Shown: positions 51,435 through 60,982, counted from the stretch's first letter. The stretch is 64,000 bases of DNA from Streptomyces odontomachi (GCF_024435355.1 NZ_JAMJWG010000006.1:248001-312000), one strand, 5' to 3'. Translations and numbers: made by a program. Notes: generated from the letters alone by a model not told the origin.

Positions 51435-53429
51435 ATGGACAACACGGACCAGTTCCTTCGCAGGGCGGAGCCGTCGGCTCTGGTCGCCCTGGACGGGACG
51501 GTCCGCTCGCTGAACGGCGCCATGGTCGCGATTCTGGACTGCCCGGCCGAGGACTGCATGGGGCGCCGCGCAGCGGATCTGCTGCCCGATCGCCAGGGCG
51601 TCGCGATCGGTGACCTGGTGGCGCACACCGCCGCGACGAAGCGGCTCGCGATGCGGGTGCTGGAGTTCCCCGGCGCCGGCAGGGCGCCCGTGATCTGCCT
51701 GGTCGAAGCGCGGGCGGTGACCCACACGGGCGGCCGGCAGGAGGTGTGGGTACGTACCCGGGACATGCGTGACGATCTCGGTGGCCTGCTGATCCCGTTC
51801 CGGATGGCGGCCCAGGCTGCGGACCTCGGTCTGTGCACCTACGCGCCGCGGGACGGCCAGTTCGAATGGCACGGCGGGGCTCCCCGCCTGAGCGCGCTCT
51901 TCCCCGTGAACCCGCTGCCCCTGTCGTGGGTGACCGAGCACATCCACGAAGCGGACCGGCAGGCGCTGGAGGAGTTGTTGAACCCGGACTCCGCCCAGTC
52001 CCCGTGGGCCAGGCTGCGGTTCCGCACCGAGCATGGCGACTGGCGCCACCTCACCTGCCAGACCCGTCGGATCCAGCTGGGACACGACGGATCGGAACGC
52101 CTCTTCGCGCTGATCCGCGACGACACGCAGCGGGAGTCCCACCAGCAGAGGATGCTGGCCGCGCTGGGCGCGGAGCGGCAGCGCACGGACGAGACCGCCG
52201 CCTTCTCCTCGGCCCTGATCGCGGCCACCACCGAGGACGAGCTCCGGCAGGTCATCCTGACCCACCTCGCCGCGGCCTTCCACGGTGCCGGCGCGCTGCT
52301 CGCGTTCGTCGACGACGGCCGCCTGCACGTGTCCTCCGATGCCGGGATCCCGTTGCCGCTGGCCGATGTCGCGCAGAACGTGCCGCTCGACACGCCGACC
52401 CCGCTGCTGGACGCGATCCGCAGCGGCACGCCGCAGTTCATCGCGGACCGGGCCGAGTACCTACGGCGCTGGCCGCAGGGCATCAGCGAACCGTGGCTGG
52501 GCAGGGACGCCGCCCTGTCGATCACCCCGCTCAGCCCGTCCGGCGACCAGCCCCTGGGGGCCTGGTTGGTGTTCCACGACAGGGCACACCGCCTCGCCGC
52601 GGACGAACGCGCCCTGATGGTCACCCTGTCCAACCTCGCCGGGCAGGCACTCAAGCGCATCAGGGCCCAGCAGGCCCAGGTCGAACTGGCCACGGCCGTT
52701 CAGCACAGCATGCTCCCCGCCCTGCCCGAGCAGTTGCCCGGCTTGCAGATCGCCGCCCGCTACCAGGGCAGCTGTGCCGGACTGGACGTCGGCGGAGACT
52801 GGTACGACGCGTTCGAAACGCCCGACGGCGCGGTGGCCCTGGTGATCGGAGACGTCCAAGGGCACGACGTGGACGCCGCCGCCTTCATGGGGCAGGTGCG
52901 TGCCTCCATGCGCGCGATCGCGGCCCACGCCCCCGATCCGGGAACGGTGCTGGCGCACACCAACGAGCTGCTCGTCACCATGGACGTGGCACGCTTCGCG
53001 ACGTGCACCATGCTGTACGTCGATCCCCGTGACGGGAAGGTCACCGGTGCCAGCGCCGGCCATGTGCCGCTGGTCTGCGCGTACGACGACGGTGGTTACG
53101 ACATCCGTCCGCTGCGGTGCGGTACGCCGCTGGGGATCCTGCCGGAGGCGGCCTACCCGCTGGAGGAGTTCACGCTCGACGAGAACGCCGCGCTGGTCAT
53201 GGTCACCGACGGCGCCGTCGAAGGCCCGTTGGTGACGCTGGAGTCCGGGCTGAAGTACGCCGCGACCCGGGCCGCCCAGGCCCTTCGTGACGGCCTGAGC
53301 ACCGGGCGGACCGCGGACCGGGTCCTGGCCGCGGCGGCGCACGTGGACCAGCGCGACGACGTCGCCGTGCTGGTCGCCCGACGCCGCCATCTGGATCATG
53401 CCTCTTCGGCCTGCGTCGTGAGCGGCTGA
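51435..53429 (+). CDS. PAS-GAF-PP2C (SpoIIE-type) serine phosphatase
   Basis: A 664-residue multidomain phosphatase. Two PAS-like regions (about 10-90 and 120-240) precede a GAF domain (about 255-410). The C-terminal PP2C/SpoIIE catalytic domain (about 420-640) carries GGDWYDAF, VIGDVQGHD, GASAGHVPL and DDVAVLV, with metal-binding Asp residues intact. Such proteins dephosphorylate anti-sigma-factor antagonists in sigma-B-like stress pathways. No partner anti-sigma factor or STAS gene is adjacent. GTG 51429 is an alternative start. Confidence 0.9.
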   Translation: MDNTDQFLRRAEPSALVALDGTVRSLNGAMVAILDCPAEDCMGRRAADLLPDRQGVAIGDLVAHTAATKRLAMRVLEFPGAGRAPVICLVEARAVTHTGGRQEVWVRTRDMRDDLGGLLIPFRMAAQAADLGLCTYAPRDGQFEWHGGAPRLSALFPVNPLPLSWVTEHIHEADRQALEELLNPDSAQSPWARLRFRTEHGDWRHLTCQTRRIQLGHDGSERLFALIRDDTQRESHQQRMLAALGAERQRTDETAAFSSALIAATTEDELRQVILTHLAAAFHGAGALLAFVDDGRLHVSSDAGIPLPLADVAQNVPLDTPTPLLDAIRSGTPQFIADRAEYLRRWPQGISEPWLGRDAALSITPLSPSGDQPLGAWLVFHDRAHRLAADERALMVTLSNLAGQALKRIRAQQAQVELATAVQHSMLPALPEQLPGLQIAARYQGSCAGLDVGGDWYDAFETPDGAVALVIGDVQGHDVDAAAFMGQVRASMRAIAAHAPDPGTVLAHTNELLVTMDVARFATCTMLYVDPRDGKVTGASAGHVPLVCAYDDGGYDIRPLRCGTPLGILPEAAYPLEEFTLDENAALVMVTDGAVEGPLVTLESGLKYAATRAAQALRDGLSTGRTADRVLAAAAHVDQRDDVAVLVARRRHLDHASSACVVSG

Positions 53430-53481
53430 GGCGGCCGAGTCGGCCGAGGTCGCCACGTGGTGGGGCCCGGCTTCCGCGGCC

Positions 53482-53781
53482 TCACTCGGACGCCGGCCGC
53501 TCCCATCGGTACCGCGCCCGCTCCATGTCCACGCGGGTACCCCGCATCGGGGTGTGCTCGTCGTTCAGGAACTCCCGTGCCCTTCCGCCGTGGCAGGAGG
53601 CCGGCGTCCCGTCCGCGTGCACGACCCGCCACCACGGCACGCCCTCGGCCAGCAGGCCCATCGCCCGACCCACCTGGCGCGGCCCCAGGTCGATCCGTCT
53701 GCCGATGTCCCCGTAGGACGCAACGGACCCTGGTGGAATGGAGGCGACGACGTCCCGCACGTCATCGATGTAACTCCGCAT
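53482..53781 (-). CDS. Alkyltransferase-like protein (ATL)
   Basis: A 99-residue homologue of the O6-alkylguanine-DNA alkyltransferase C-domain. The active-site PCHR motif is VPWWRVV, so the alkyl-accepting Cys is replaced by Trp as in ATL proteins. The HTH reads VASYGDIGRRIDLGPRQVGRAMG. ATLs bind O6-alkylguanine and hand it to nucleotide excision repair. An Ada-AlkA gene lies 2 kb away. It ends the DUF488 gene cluster, with a 7-nt gap. Confidence 0.88.
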   Translation of the reverse strand: MRSYIDDVRDVVASIPPGSVASYGDIGRRIDLGPRQVGRAMGLLAEGVPWWRVVHADGTPASCHGGRAREFLNDEHTPMRGTRVDMERARYRWERPASE

Positions 53782-53788
53782 GGCGACG

Positions 53789-54334
53789 TCAGTCCTCTGC
53801 CGGATAGGTCAGCCGGCCTTCGCTGAAGCATGCGTGTTCGTTCAACGTCGCCGGTTTTGTCGTGCTGATCGACATGATGTTCAAGACGGTCACGCCCCTG
53901 ACGATCAGTGCGTCGGAAATCAGGCGACGGTGGCAGCGCCACGGTACGGCCTCGCTGCACATGATCGCGGGCCGGCCGTGTTCGGCCAGTTCGAGCAATT
54001 CACGCAAACCGTCCTCGAATTCTTGGCTGTCCATATAGTCCGCGTAATCGCGGAACGCCTTGATTCGCCATGCACCGTTCTCGGTCGGCGCACCCTTCGG
54101 GGAGTATCTGCGGCCACCCAGCTTCTTGATCCATCGATAACCGATGTCGGCCGGCAGTTCATCGACGATGGCCGACTGATTCCACTGGGGATATTTCCTG
54201 GACGATGGGAAGGAACGCACGTCGACCAGGCAGGTGATGCCGTTCGCCCGCAACATCGCCAGCAACTCGTCGAATCCGCGCGTCGAGTGTCCCACCGTGT
54301 AGATCCGCCGCGCCATGGCACCATCCGTCGACAT
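53789..54334 (-). CDS. DUF488 family protein
   Basis: A 181-residue DUF488 protein: YTVGHSTRGFDELLAML at the N-terminus, LVDVRSFPSSRKYPQWN and the Cys-containing IMCSEAVPWRCHRRLIS. The family has no established biochemical role; links to DNA-related processes have been suggested. ATG 54316 is an alternative start with a GGATGG site. It lies between HVA1 and ATL genes on one strand, probably one transcript. Confidence 0.88.
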   Translation of the reverse strand: MSTDGAMARRIYTVGHSTRGFDELLAMLRANGITCLVDVRSFPSSRKYPQWNQSAIVDELPADIGYRWIKKLGGRRYSPKGAPTENGAWRIKAFRDYADYMDSQEFEDGLRELLELAEHGRPAIMCSEAVPWRCHRRLISDALIVRGVTVLNIMSISTTKPATLNEHACFSEGRLTYPAED

Positions 54335-54337
54335 TTT

Positions 54338-54553
54338 TCATCGTTGCGTCTTGGCCAGTGCACCACCCTTGTGCATGGCGATGTGATCGGTCTTGTCGCT
54401 CTTGATTTCGTACTGCGGGTCCCGCTCGCTGCACCGGTGCATATGCCCCTTGTACGCCACGTCCTCCGTGTGCTTCTTGATGATCGTTCCCTCGACGTAC
54501 CCGGCCTCGGAATTCCACCGTACGTGGTCTCCGACTGCAAACTGGTCCGCCAT
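54338..54553 (-). CDS. HVA1-family (DUF2945) small TUDOR-like protein
   Basis: A 71-residue protein of the hypervirulence-associated TUDOR-domain family: FAVGDHVRWNSEAG, EGTIIKKHTEDV, PQYEIKSDKTDHIAMHKGGAL. ATG 54553 follows AAGGAC. The family is small and uncharacterised. It starts the HVA1-DUF488-ATL gene set, with a 3-nt gap to DUF488. Confidence 0.85.
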   Translation of the reverse strand: MADQFAVGDHVRWNSEAGYVEGTIIKKHTEDVAYKGHMHRCSERDPQYEIKSDKTDHIAMHKGGALAKTQR

Positions 54554-54761
54554 GACAAACCGTCCTTGGGCCTGAATCGATTCCTTGGTCCCGGTTCGAT
54601 GGAAATACATGTCCTCAACGATGCTAGTTGCCGTATCCCTCGAATGCACACGGGCCCCGGGGCGGGGCGGGCCGGTCGGGTTGTTCTGGACGCCGGCTGG
54701 TCGAGCGCGCCTTGTCCGTGCGTGCGACGGGAGGTACACAGGGTCATAGCCTCAGGACCTC

Positions 54762-55787
54762 ATGTGGCGCAAACATGTCATCCCCGCGGTTCGGATGGAG
54801 CTCATGGTCACCACGCAACCCATCCTCACCATGCCGTCGCGAGCTGCCGTGTTTCTCGTGGCCACGGTCTCCGACGGCGGCGTGGCCACGGTACGCAAGG
54901 CACTGCAAGGACTGGCCGGACTGGTGCGCTCCGTGGCCTTCCGGGCTCCCCGTGACAGCCTCACCTGTGTCGTGGGAATCAGCTCGGCCGGATGGCAACT
55001 CCTCTTCGACGGGACGACGCCACCCCGCGATCTGCACCCTTTCCAGGCCTTGCAAGGCCCTCGCCACACGGCCCCGGCCACTCCGGGGGACCTGCTGTTC
55101 CACCTGCGCGCCCAGCGCATGGACCTCTGCTTCGAACTCGCCCGGCTGATCAGGCATCAACTGGGTGCCGCCGTGCGCGTCGTCGACGAGGTCCACGGGT
55201 TCAGCTACTTCGACGCACGCGATCTCCTCGGGTTCGTCGACGGAACGGCCAGCCCCACCGGGACCGCCGGATCCGAAGCCGCGTTCATCGGCGACGAGGA
55301 TCCCGACTTCCGGGGCGGTAGTTATGTGATCGTACAAAAGTACGTCCACGACATGACGGCTTGGGATTCGCTGACCACCGAGGAACAGGAACGCGTCATG
55401 GGCCGCACGAAGCTGGCTGACGTCGAGTTTCCCGACGAGGCCAAGCCGGCCAACTCCCACGTCGCCCTCAACACCGTCGTCGAAGACGGCGTGGAACGGA
55501 AGATCGTGCGTGAGAACATGCCTTTCGGGAACATCGGCCAAGGTGAGTTCGGCACCTACTTCATCGGTTACGCGCGGACGCCCGCCGTGACGGAGCGCAT
55601 GTTGCGCAACATGTTCCTCGGCGATCCGCCAGGAAACACGGACCGCATCCTCGACTTCTCCACTGCATTGACCGGCGGCCTCTTCTTCGTGCCGAGTGCA
55701 GACTTCCTCGACGACCTGAAAACGGCCGCCCCCGACCCCGCCGGCAGTACCGGTTCCCTGAGCATCGGCAGCATGAAAGGAGCCTGA
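54762..55787 (+). CDS. DyP-type peroxidase with encapsulin cargo-loading tail
   Basis: A 341-residue dye-decolorising peroxidase. The GFVDGT motif is at 157-162 with the catalytic Asp, and the proximal heme His is probably His233 in NSHVALN. The C-terminus ends GSTGSLSIGSMKGA, which matches the encapsulin cargo-loading peptide consensus of the GSLxIGSLK type. The encapsulin shell gene follows after 6 nt. It should be packed inside the nanocompartment and degrade peroxide or oxidise phenolic substrates. ATG 54804 is an alternative start. Confidence 0.93.
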   Translation: MWRKHVIPAVRMELMVTTQPILTMPSRAAVFLVATVSDGGVATVRKALQGLAGLVRSVAFRAPRDSLTCVVGISSAGWQLLFDGTTPPRDLHPFQALQGPRHTAPATPGDLLFHLRAQRMDLCFELARLIRHQLGAAVRVVDEVHGFSYFDARDLLGFVDGTASPTGTAGSEAAFIGDEDPDFRGGSYVIVQKYVHDMTAWDSLTTEEQERVMGRTKLADVEFPDEAKPANSHVALNTVVEDGVERKIVRENMPFGNIGQGEFGTYFIGYARTPAVTERMLRNMFLGDPPGNTDRILDFSTALTGGLFFVPSADFLDDLKTAAPDPAGSTGSLSIGSMKGA

Positions 55788-55793
55788 CCGCCC

Positions 55794-56609
55794 ATGGTGA
55801 CGTCCACGGTGACGAACAACCTCCACCGCGAACTCGCTCCCCTCACTCCTGAAGCATGGGACGAGATCGAGGCAGAAGCTCGCCGCACGTTCCGGCGACA
55901 CATCGCGGGTCGCCGTGTCGTCGACGTCCCCGACGCCGCCGGGTCCGCGCTCTCCGCCGTCGGGACGGGACACCTCTCCGAGATCGCACCACCCGGCAGC
56001 GGCGTCGTGGCACACCTGCGCGGCGTGCAACCCGTGGTGGAGCTGCGGGCGCCTTTCACCGTCACCCGCGCGGCCGTCGACGACGTGGAACGCGGCGCGA
56101 AGGACTCCGACTGGCAGCCGGTCAAGGACGCGGCACGCGCCATGGCCTTCGCCGAGGACCGGGCCGTCTTCGACGGGTACGCGGCGGCCCACATCGACGG
56201 ACTGCGCGCACGCACCTCCCACCCCGTCCTGACTCTCCCGGCACAACCGCGCGAGTACCCCGATGTCGTCAGCCGGGCGCTGTCGTCGCTTCGGCTGGCC
56301 GGCGTCGACGGTCCCTACGCGCTGCTGCTCGGCGCCGACGCCTACACCGCGGTCAGCGAGACCTCCGACCACGGCTATCCCGTCGCGGCCCACCTCGCAC
56401 GCATCATGGACGGAAAGCCGATCTGGGCGCCGGCGCTCAGCGGTGCCTTCCTCCTGTCCACGCGCGGCGGCGACTTCGAGCTGCGCCTGGGCCAGGATCT
56501 GGCGATCGGCTACGCCTCCCACGATGCGCACAGCATCGAGCTGTACTTCCACGAGACGCTGACCTTCCTCACCTACACGGACGAGGCGGTCGTGGCACTC
56601 CAGGCCTGA
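55794..56609 (+). CDS. Encapsulin shell protein (family 1, linocin M18-like)
   Basis: A 271-residue HK97-fold shell protein. The N-terminal NNLHRELAPLTPEAWDEIEAEA and the GRRVVDV, DWQPVKDAARAMAFAEDRAVFDG and IGYASHDAHSIELYFHE blocks are diagnostic for family 1 encapsulins. Length is typical (about 265-270). It self-assembles into an icosahedral compartment that takes up the DyP peroxidase encoded just upstream in the same transcript. Confidence 0.95.
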   Translation: MVTSTVTNNLHRELAPLTPEAWDEIEAEARRTFRRHIAGRRVVDVPDAAGSALSAVGTGHLSEIAPPGSGVVAHLRGVQPVVELRAPFTVTRAAVDDVERGAKDSDWQPVKDAARAMAFAEDRAVFDGYAAAHIDGLRARTSHPVLTLPAQPREYPDVVSRALSSLRLAGVDGPYALLLGADAYTAVSETSDHGYPVAAHLARIMDGKPIWAPALSGAFLLSTRGGDFELRLGQDLAIGYASHDAHSIELYFHETLTFLTYTDEAVVALQA

Positions 56610-57038
56610 CGGGGCCTGACGCTCTCCTGCCGCCCCCTCCCTCCGGCGCCGCCCCGGGCGGGGCCCCGACACGGGGGATCCTGTCGATGCACCCTGGCGT
56701 GTCCGCGAGGGAAAATGGCTAATCTACACCTTATAGACATATCGCAACAGACATATCGAGACACCCTGATGGGGTGCGCGTGTGGGGCCGCGTGCGGGTG
56801 CGCGTGCGGGTGCGCGAGTGACTACGTGCGACGACCGCCGCCTCGGCGCGCCGGCCCCCGAGCCCCTGGCGACGCCCGTACCAGCAGGAGAACGACCATT
56901 GACCGTGCGGCTGTGCAGGATGCAGGGGCTCGTTGCCGGCCGGCGCCACGACGCCTTCCACCCGTGCGGGGAGCGCAGGACGCGTCGTGGCGACGCCGGG
57001 CCCAGCGCGGTGGGTCGCCCGACGGCGGCGACCACGCG
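56610..57038. other. Intergenic region with AGACATATCG repeats and a Cys-rich open frame
   Basis: This 429-bp gap has an AT-rich patch (56710-56770) holding two AGACATATCG copies (56735-56744 and 56749-56758). An open frame beginning ATG 56715 after GCGAGGGAAA encodes an N-terminus MANLHLIDISQQTYRD and then a Cys run, GCACGAACGCACGCAS. It stays in frame with the TDT transporter but becomes Arg/Pro-rich, so it is not likely an extension. The patch may be the promoter for the next operon. Confidence 0.45.
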
Positions 57039-58109
57039 ATGAGGGACCGCGTCCGCCAGGGGATCGCCGACCTGCATCCGGCCTACGCCGCCGTGGTCAT
57101 GGCGACCGGCATCGTCTCCACCGGCCTGCGCCTCTTCGGCTGGCAGGTGCTCTCCGACATCCTCCTGGCGGTGGCCGCCGCCGCCCTGGTCCTGCTCGTG
57201 GTGGCCTACGCCTGGCGCTCGGTCGCCTTCCCCGAGCGGGTGCGAACGGATGCCCGGAACCCGGGGAAGGCCTTCGGCTACTTCTCTCTGGTCGCCGCTC
57301 CCAACGTGCTGGCCAACCGGCTGGCTCTCGACGGCCACCTGCTTGCCACCGCGGCTCTCGCAGCGGCGAGTGTCCCGCTCTGGCTGCTGCTCACCTACAC
57401 CATCCCCGGCGACATGATGGTCGGGCACCGTCGGGAGCCGGTGCTGCCCAGGACCAACGGCAGCTGGTTCATGTGGGTGGTCGGCACCCAGTCACTGGCC
57501 GGCGTGGCGGCAGCCATCGCCGCTGCCGAGCCCGACCTGACGGCGTCCTTCGCCCCGCTGGCGGTGGCCCTCTGGGGGGTCGGGGTGGTCCTGTACCTGA
57601 TGCTGGTGGGCCTGGTCACCATCCGCCTCCTCGACGATCCGGTCACCCCGCACGCCCTGAGCCCCACCTACTGGGTCTACATGGGGGCCACGGCCATCAG
57701 CGTGCTCGCCGCGGCCGGCATCCTCGCCCTGCCGGCCTCCCTGCCCGTCATCGCGCAGACCAGGCACGTGGTCTCCGGCCTGGCTTTCCTGCTGTGGGCC
57801 TTCGGCACCTGGTGGATCCCGCTGCTGCTGTCCTTCGGAGTGCGGCGCCACCTGGTGGAGCGCGAGCCGGTGGGATACGAGCCCACGCTGTGGAGCATGG
57901 TCTTCCCGCTGGGCATGTACGGCGCGGCGAGCGCGAGTTACGGCCGGGTGACGGGCCTGGACTTCATGGTCGACATCGCCCGGGTGGAAATCTGGATCGG
58001 CTTCGCCGCGTGGGTAGCCGTGGCCATCACCATGGGCAGGTCGTTCCGCTCCCCGCGGGCGGCAGGAACGGGCCTGGCGCACCAACACGAAGCACCCGGC
58101 GACCGGTGA
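57039..58109 (+). CDS. TDT family (tellurite-resistance/dicarboxylate) transporter
   Basis: A 356-residue membrane protein with about ten helices of the TDT/SLAC1 family: IADLHPAYAAVVMATGIVS at the start, VAAPNVLANRL, FMWVVGTQSLAG and LWSMVFPLGMYGAA. ATG 57039 is chosen because the family N-terminus begins there. Members carry anions such as malate, sulfite, nitrite or chloride. The next gene is a molybdoenzyme, so export or import of an oxyanion substrate is a reasonable guess. Confidence 0.85.
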   Translation: MRDRVRQGIADLHPAYAAVVMATGIVSTGLRLFGWQVLSDILLAVAAAALVLLVVAYAWRSVAFPERVRTDARNPGKAFGYFSLVAAPNVLANRLALDGHLLATAALAAASVPLWLLLTYTIPGDMMVGHRREPVLPRTNGSWFMWVVGTQSLAGVAAAIAAAEPDLTASFAPLAVALWGVGVVLYLMLVGLVTIRLLDDPVTPHALSPTYWVYMGATAISVLAAAGILALPASLPVIAQTRHVVSGLAFLLWAFGTWWIPLLLSFGVRRHLVEREPVGYEPTLWSMVFPLGMYGAASASYGRVTGLDFMVDIARVEIWIGFAAWVAVAITMGRSFRSPRAAGTGLAHQHEAPGDR

Positions 58110-58144
58110 GACAGCCGGCAGCTGACCGAAAGGGACGGTGGAAC

Positions 58145-60514
58145 ATGCGCGGCGATCGGATCGCGGACATCTGGGGGCCACGCACCCCCTTCACCTCAGG
58201 CACCTCGTGGCCGCAGCGAGTGGACCAGTACCTCGCCGACGGCGTCACCGAGGCCGAGGTGGAGAAGTGGGTGCGGGGCGCCTGCCTGCTGTGCTCGAAC
58301 GGGTGCGGTCTCGAGGTGGCCGTCCGCGACGGCCGGATGGTCGGCGTGCGGGGGCGGGCCGAGGACCGCGTCAATCACGGCCGGCTCGGCCCCAAGGGCC
58401 TCTACGGATGGCAGGGCCAGCAGCACGACCGCCTCACCGCCCCGCTGATCCGTTCGGGCGGCCGGCTGGTGGAGACCGACTGGGAGACCGCCATGCAGAA
58501 GGTGGTGGAGCGCTCCCGGTCGCTGCTCGACGCCAAGGGACCGCTCAGCCACGCCTTCTACACCTCCGGCCAGCTGCTGATCGAGGAGTACTACACGCTC
58601 TGCGTCATCGGCAAGGCCGGCATCGGCACCCCGCACATGGACGGCAACACCCGCCTGTGCACCGCCACGGCGGCCTCCGCCTTCCAGGAGTCCTTCGGCT
58701 CCGACGGCCAGCCCGGCTCCTACACCGACATCGACAGCTGTGACGCCCTGTTCCTGTTCGGGCACAACGTCGCCGAGACCCAGAGCGTGCTGTGGACCCG
58801 GATGCTCGACCGCCTCGACGCGGACGACCCGCCTCGGCTGGTGTGCGTGGACCCGCGACGCACGAAGGTGGCCGAACGCGCCACCGTGCACCTGCCGGTC
58901 CGCAACGGCACCAACCTCGCGGTGATGAACGCGCTGGTGCACGAGCTGATCGCGCACGGCTGGATCGAGGAGGCCTATGTGCAGGCCCACACGGTGGGCT
59001 TCGACGAAGTCGACCGCCTCACCCGTGACGCGACGCCCGAGTGGGCGGCAGGGATCTGCGGGGTGCGCGCGGACGACATCCGGGCGGCAGCGGAGATCTT
59101 CGGCACGAGCGAGCGGGTGGTGTCGACCTGCTCGATGGGCTTCTACCAGTCGCACCAGGCCACCGCCGCCTCCTGCCAGGTCAACAACCTCCACCTGCTA
59201 CGCGGCATGCTCGGCCGACCCGGGGCCGGCATCCTTCAGATGAACGGGCAGCCCTCGGCCGAGAACAACCGGGAGGCCGGCTGCGGCCCCGCCCTTCCGG
59301 GCTTTCGTAACTGGGACAACCCCGAGCACGTCCGGGAACTGGCCGAGCTGTGGAACGTGGACCCGCTGGTGATCCCGCACTGGGCCGCCCCCACCGACGC
59401 CAACACCATCCTTCGCTTCGCCGAGCAGGGCTCCGTCGGATTCCTGTGGATCGCCGGCACCAACCCGGCGGTGTCCCAGCCCGACCTCGCCCGCATCCGC
59501 CGCATTCTCTCCGGCGACCAGTGCTTCGTCGTGGTCTCCGACGGCTACCGCACCGAGACCACGGAGCTGGCCGACGTGGTGCTGCCGGCGGCGCTGTGGG
59601 CGGAGAAGACCGGCACCTACACCAACGTCGACCGGACCGTGCACCTACAGGAGAAGGCCGTCGACCCGCCCGGCCAGGCCCGCGGCGACCAGGCGATCTG
59701 GACCGACTACGCCCGCCGCATGGGTCTCGCCGACCGGGACGGACGCCCGATTCCGGCCTGGGACACCCCCGAGCAGGCCTTCGAGGCCTGGAAGGCGGCC
59801 AGCGCAGGACGACCCTGCGACTACTCCGGTCTGACCTACCAGAAGCTTCACGACATCGGCGGCATCCAGTGGCCCTGCACGCCGGACGCCCCGGACGGCA
59901 CCGAACGGCTCTTCACCGACGGGGTCTTCAACACCGCCGTCGACAGGTGCGAGACCTACGGCCACCACCTGGCGACCGGCACCCCGGTCGGCGAGTTGGC
60001 CTACCGGGCCCGCCAGATCGACGGCCGGGCCGTCCTCAAGACGGTCCCCTACGAGCACCCGTACGAGGAACCCGACGAGACCTACCCGATGCGGCTGACC
60101 ACCGGCCGCACCGTGTACCACTGGCACACCCGCACCAAGACGAAACGGAGTCGCCGGCTGAACGAGGCGGCCCCCGCGATGTGGGTGGAGATCTCCCAGC
60201 CCGACTCGGAGCGCCTCGGCATCACGGAGGGCGATCTGGTGCGCGTCACCTCCCGCAGGGGCACCATCGAGGCTCCGGCCCGGATCTCGCACATCCGCGA
60301 GGGCGTGGTCTTCGCCCCCTGGCACTACGGTGACCGGGAGACCGCCGCCAACGAGCTCACCCTCAGCGGCTGGGATCCGGTCTCCAAGCAGCCCGAACTC
60401 AAGGTCGCCGCCGTATCGGTCGAACGGATCGGACCCGGCGACGGCCCCGCGCCGGCGCCCACCACCACGGCCTCCGCGCCCGTGCACCCCTTCGACGCCA
60501 CCGGCAGGGAGTGA
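58145..60514 (+). CDS. Molybdopterin oxidoreductase (nitrate reductase / formate dehydrogenase-like)
   Basis: A 789-residue bis-MGD enzyme. The N-terminal iron-sulfur motif has three Cys (GACLLCSNGCGLEV), but the expected fourth Cys of the CxKG motif reads GRLGPKGLYGW, so it is Gly. The Mo-ligating Cys is probably in NTRLCTATA. GHNVAETQS and GTNPAVSQPD are cofactor-binding blocks, and a dinucleotide-binding domain ends the protein (about 660-770). ATG 58145 follows GGTGGAA. Nitrate, formate or another oxyanion is possible as substrate. It lies downstream of the TDT transporter. Confidence 0.88.
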   Translation: MRGDRIADIWGPRTPFTSGTSWPQRVDQYLADGVTEAEVEKWVRGACLLCSNGCGLEVAVRDGRMVGVRGRAEDRVNHGRLGPKGLYGWQGQQHDRLTAPLIRSGGRLVETDWETAMQKVVERSRSLLDAKGPLSHAFYTSGQLLIEEYYTLCVIGKAGIGTPHMDGNTRLCTATAASAFQESFGSDGQPGSYTDIDSCDALFLFGHNVAETQSVLWTRMLDRLDADDPPRLVCVDPRRTKVAERATVHLPVRNGTNLAVMNALVHELIAHGWIEEAYVQAHTVGFDEVDRLTRDATPEWAAGICGVRADDIRAAAEIFGTSERVVSTCSMGFYQSHQATAASCQVNNLHLLRGMLGRPGAGILQMNGQPSAENNREAGCGPALPGFRNWDNPEHVRELAELWNVDPLVIPHWAAPTDANTILRFAEQGSVGFLWIAGTNPAVSQPDLARIRRILSGDQCFVVVSDGYRTETTELADVVLPAALWAEKTGTYTNVDRTVHLQEKAVDPPGQARGDQAIWTDYARRMGLADRDGRPIPAWDTPEQAFEAWKAASAGRPCDYSGLTYQKLHDIGGIQWPCTPDAPDGTERLFTDGVFNTAVDRCETYGHHLATGTPVGELAYRARQIDGRAVLKTVPYEHPYEEPDETYPMRLTTGRTVYHWHTRTKTKRSRRLNEAAPAMWVEISQPDSERLGITEGDLVRVTSRRGTIEAPARISHIREGVVFAPWHYGDRETAANELTLSGWDPVSKQPELKVAAVSVERIGPGDGPAPAPTTTASAPVHPFDATGRE

Positions 60515-60523
60515 GGACGCCCC

Positions 60524-60982
60524 ATGCACCTGACCACCTACCTGCACTTCCTGCGCACGACGGAAGAAACGCTGGGCGACAGCTACCGGACGGTCTCCGA
60601 CGGCCACGGCGCGGACTCGGACGTGCACTGGACCACCGCCCGCTTCGCTCGCCAGTGCACCGCACACGCCCAGGCCCTGGCGCCCGTCCTGGACCGCTAC
60701 GCACCAGCGGAGGAACCCGCCCCCGAGCGCCTGCACGTCCAAGGGCTGGCGTCGGTCCGCAACGGGCCCGCCGGGCTGCTGCGCGACCTCCAGGACCTCT
60801 ACCAGCTCACCAACCTCGTCGACATCACCTGGACGCTCATCCGGCAGGCCGCCAGCGCCGTCCGCGACCGCGATCTGATCGACCTCACCCACCAGTGCGG
60901 TCAGGAGACGACGGCCCAACTCGACTGGACCCGCATGCGCATGAAGGTCGCCGCTCCGCAGACCCTGATCGTCGCCACCTGA
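60524..60982 (+). CDS. Small helical protein linked to the molybdoenzyme
   Basis: A 152-residue, mostly alpha-helical protein starting 10 nt after the molybdoenzyme stop. No family is certain. It has evenly spaced His and Glu residues (TTEETLGDSYR, QCTAHAQALAPVLDRY, DLTHQCGQETTAQLDW) like a four-helix-bundle protein. It could be a chaperone or accessory of the molybdoenzyme. No signal peptide or membrane helix is present. Confidence 0.7.
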   Translation: MHLTTYLHFLRTTEETLGDSYRTVSDGHGADSDVHWTTARFARQCTAHAQALAPVLDRYAPAEEPAPERLHVQGLASVRNGPAGLLRDLQDLYQLTNLVDITWTLIRQAASAVRDRDLIDLTHQCGQETTAQLDWTRMRMKVAAPQTLIVAT

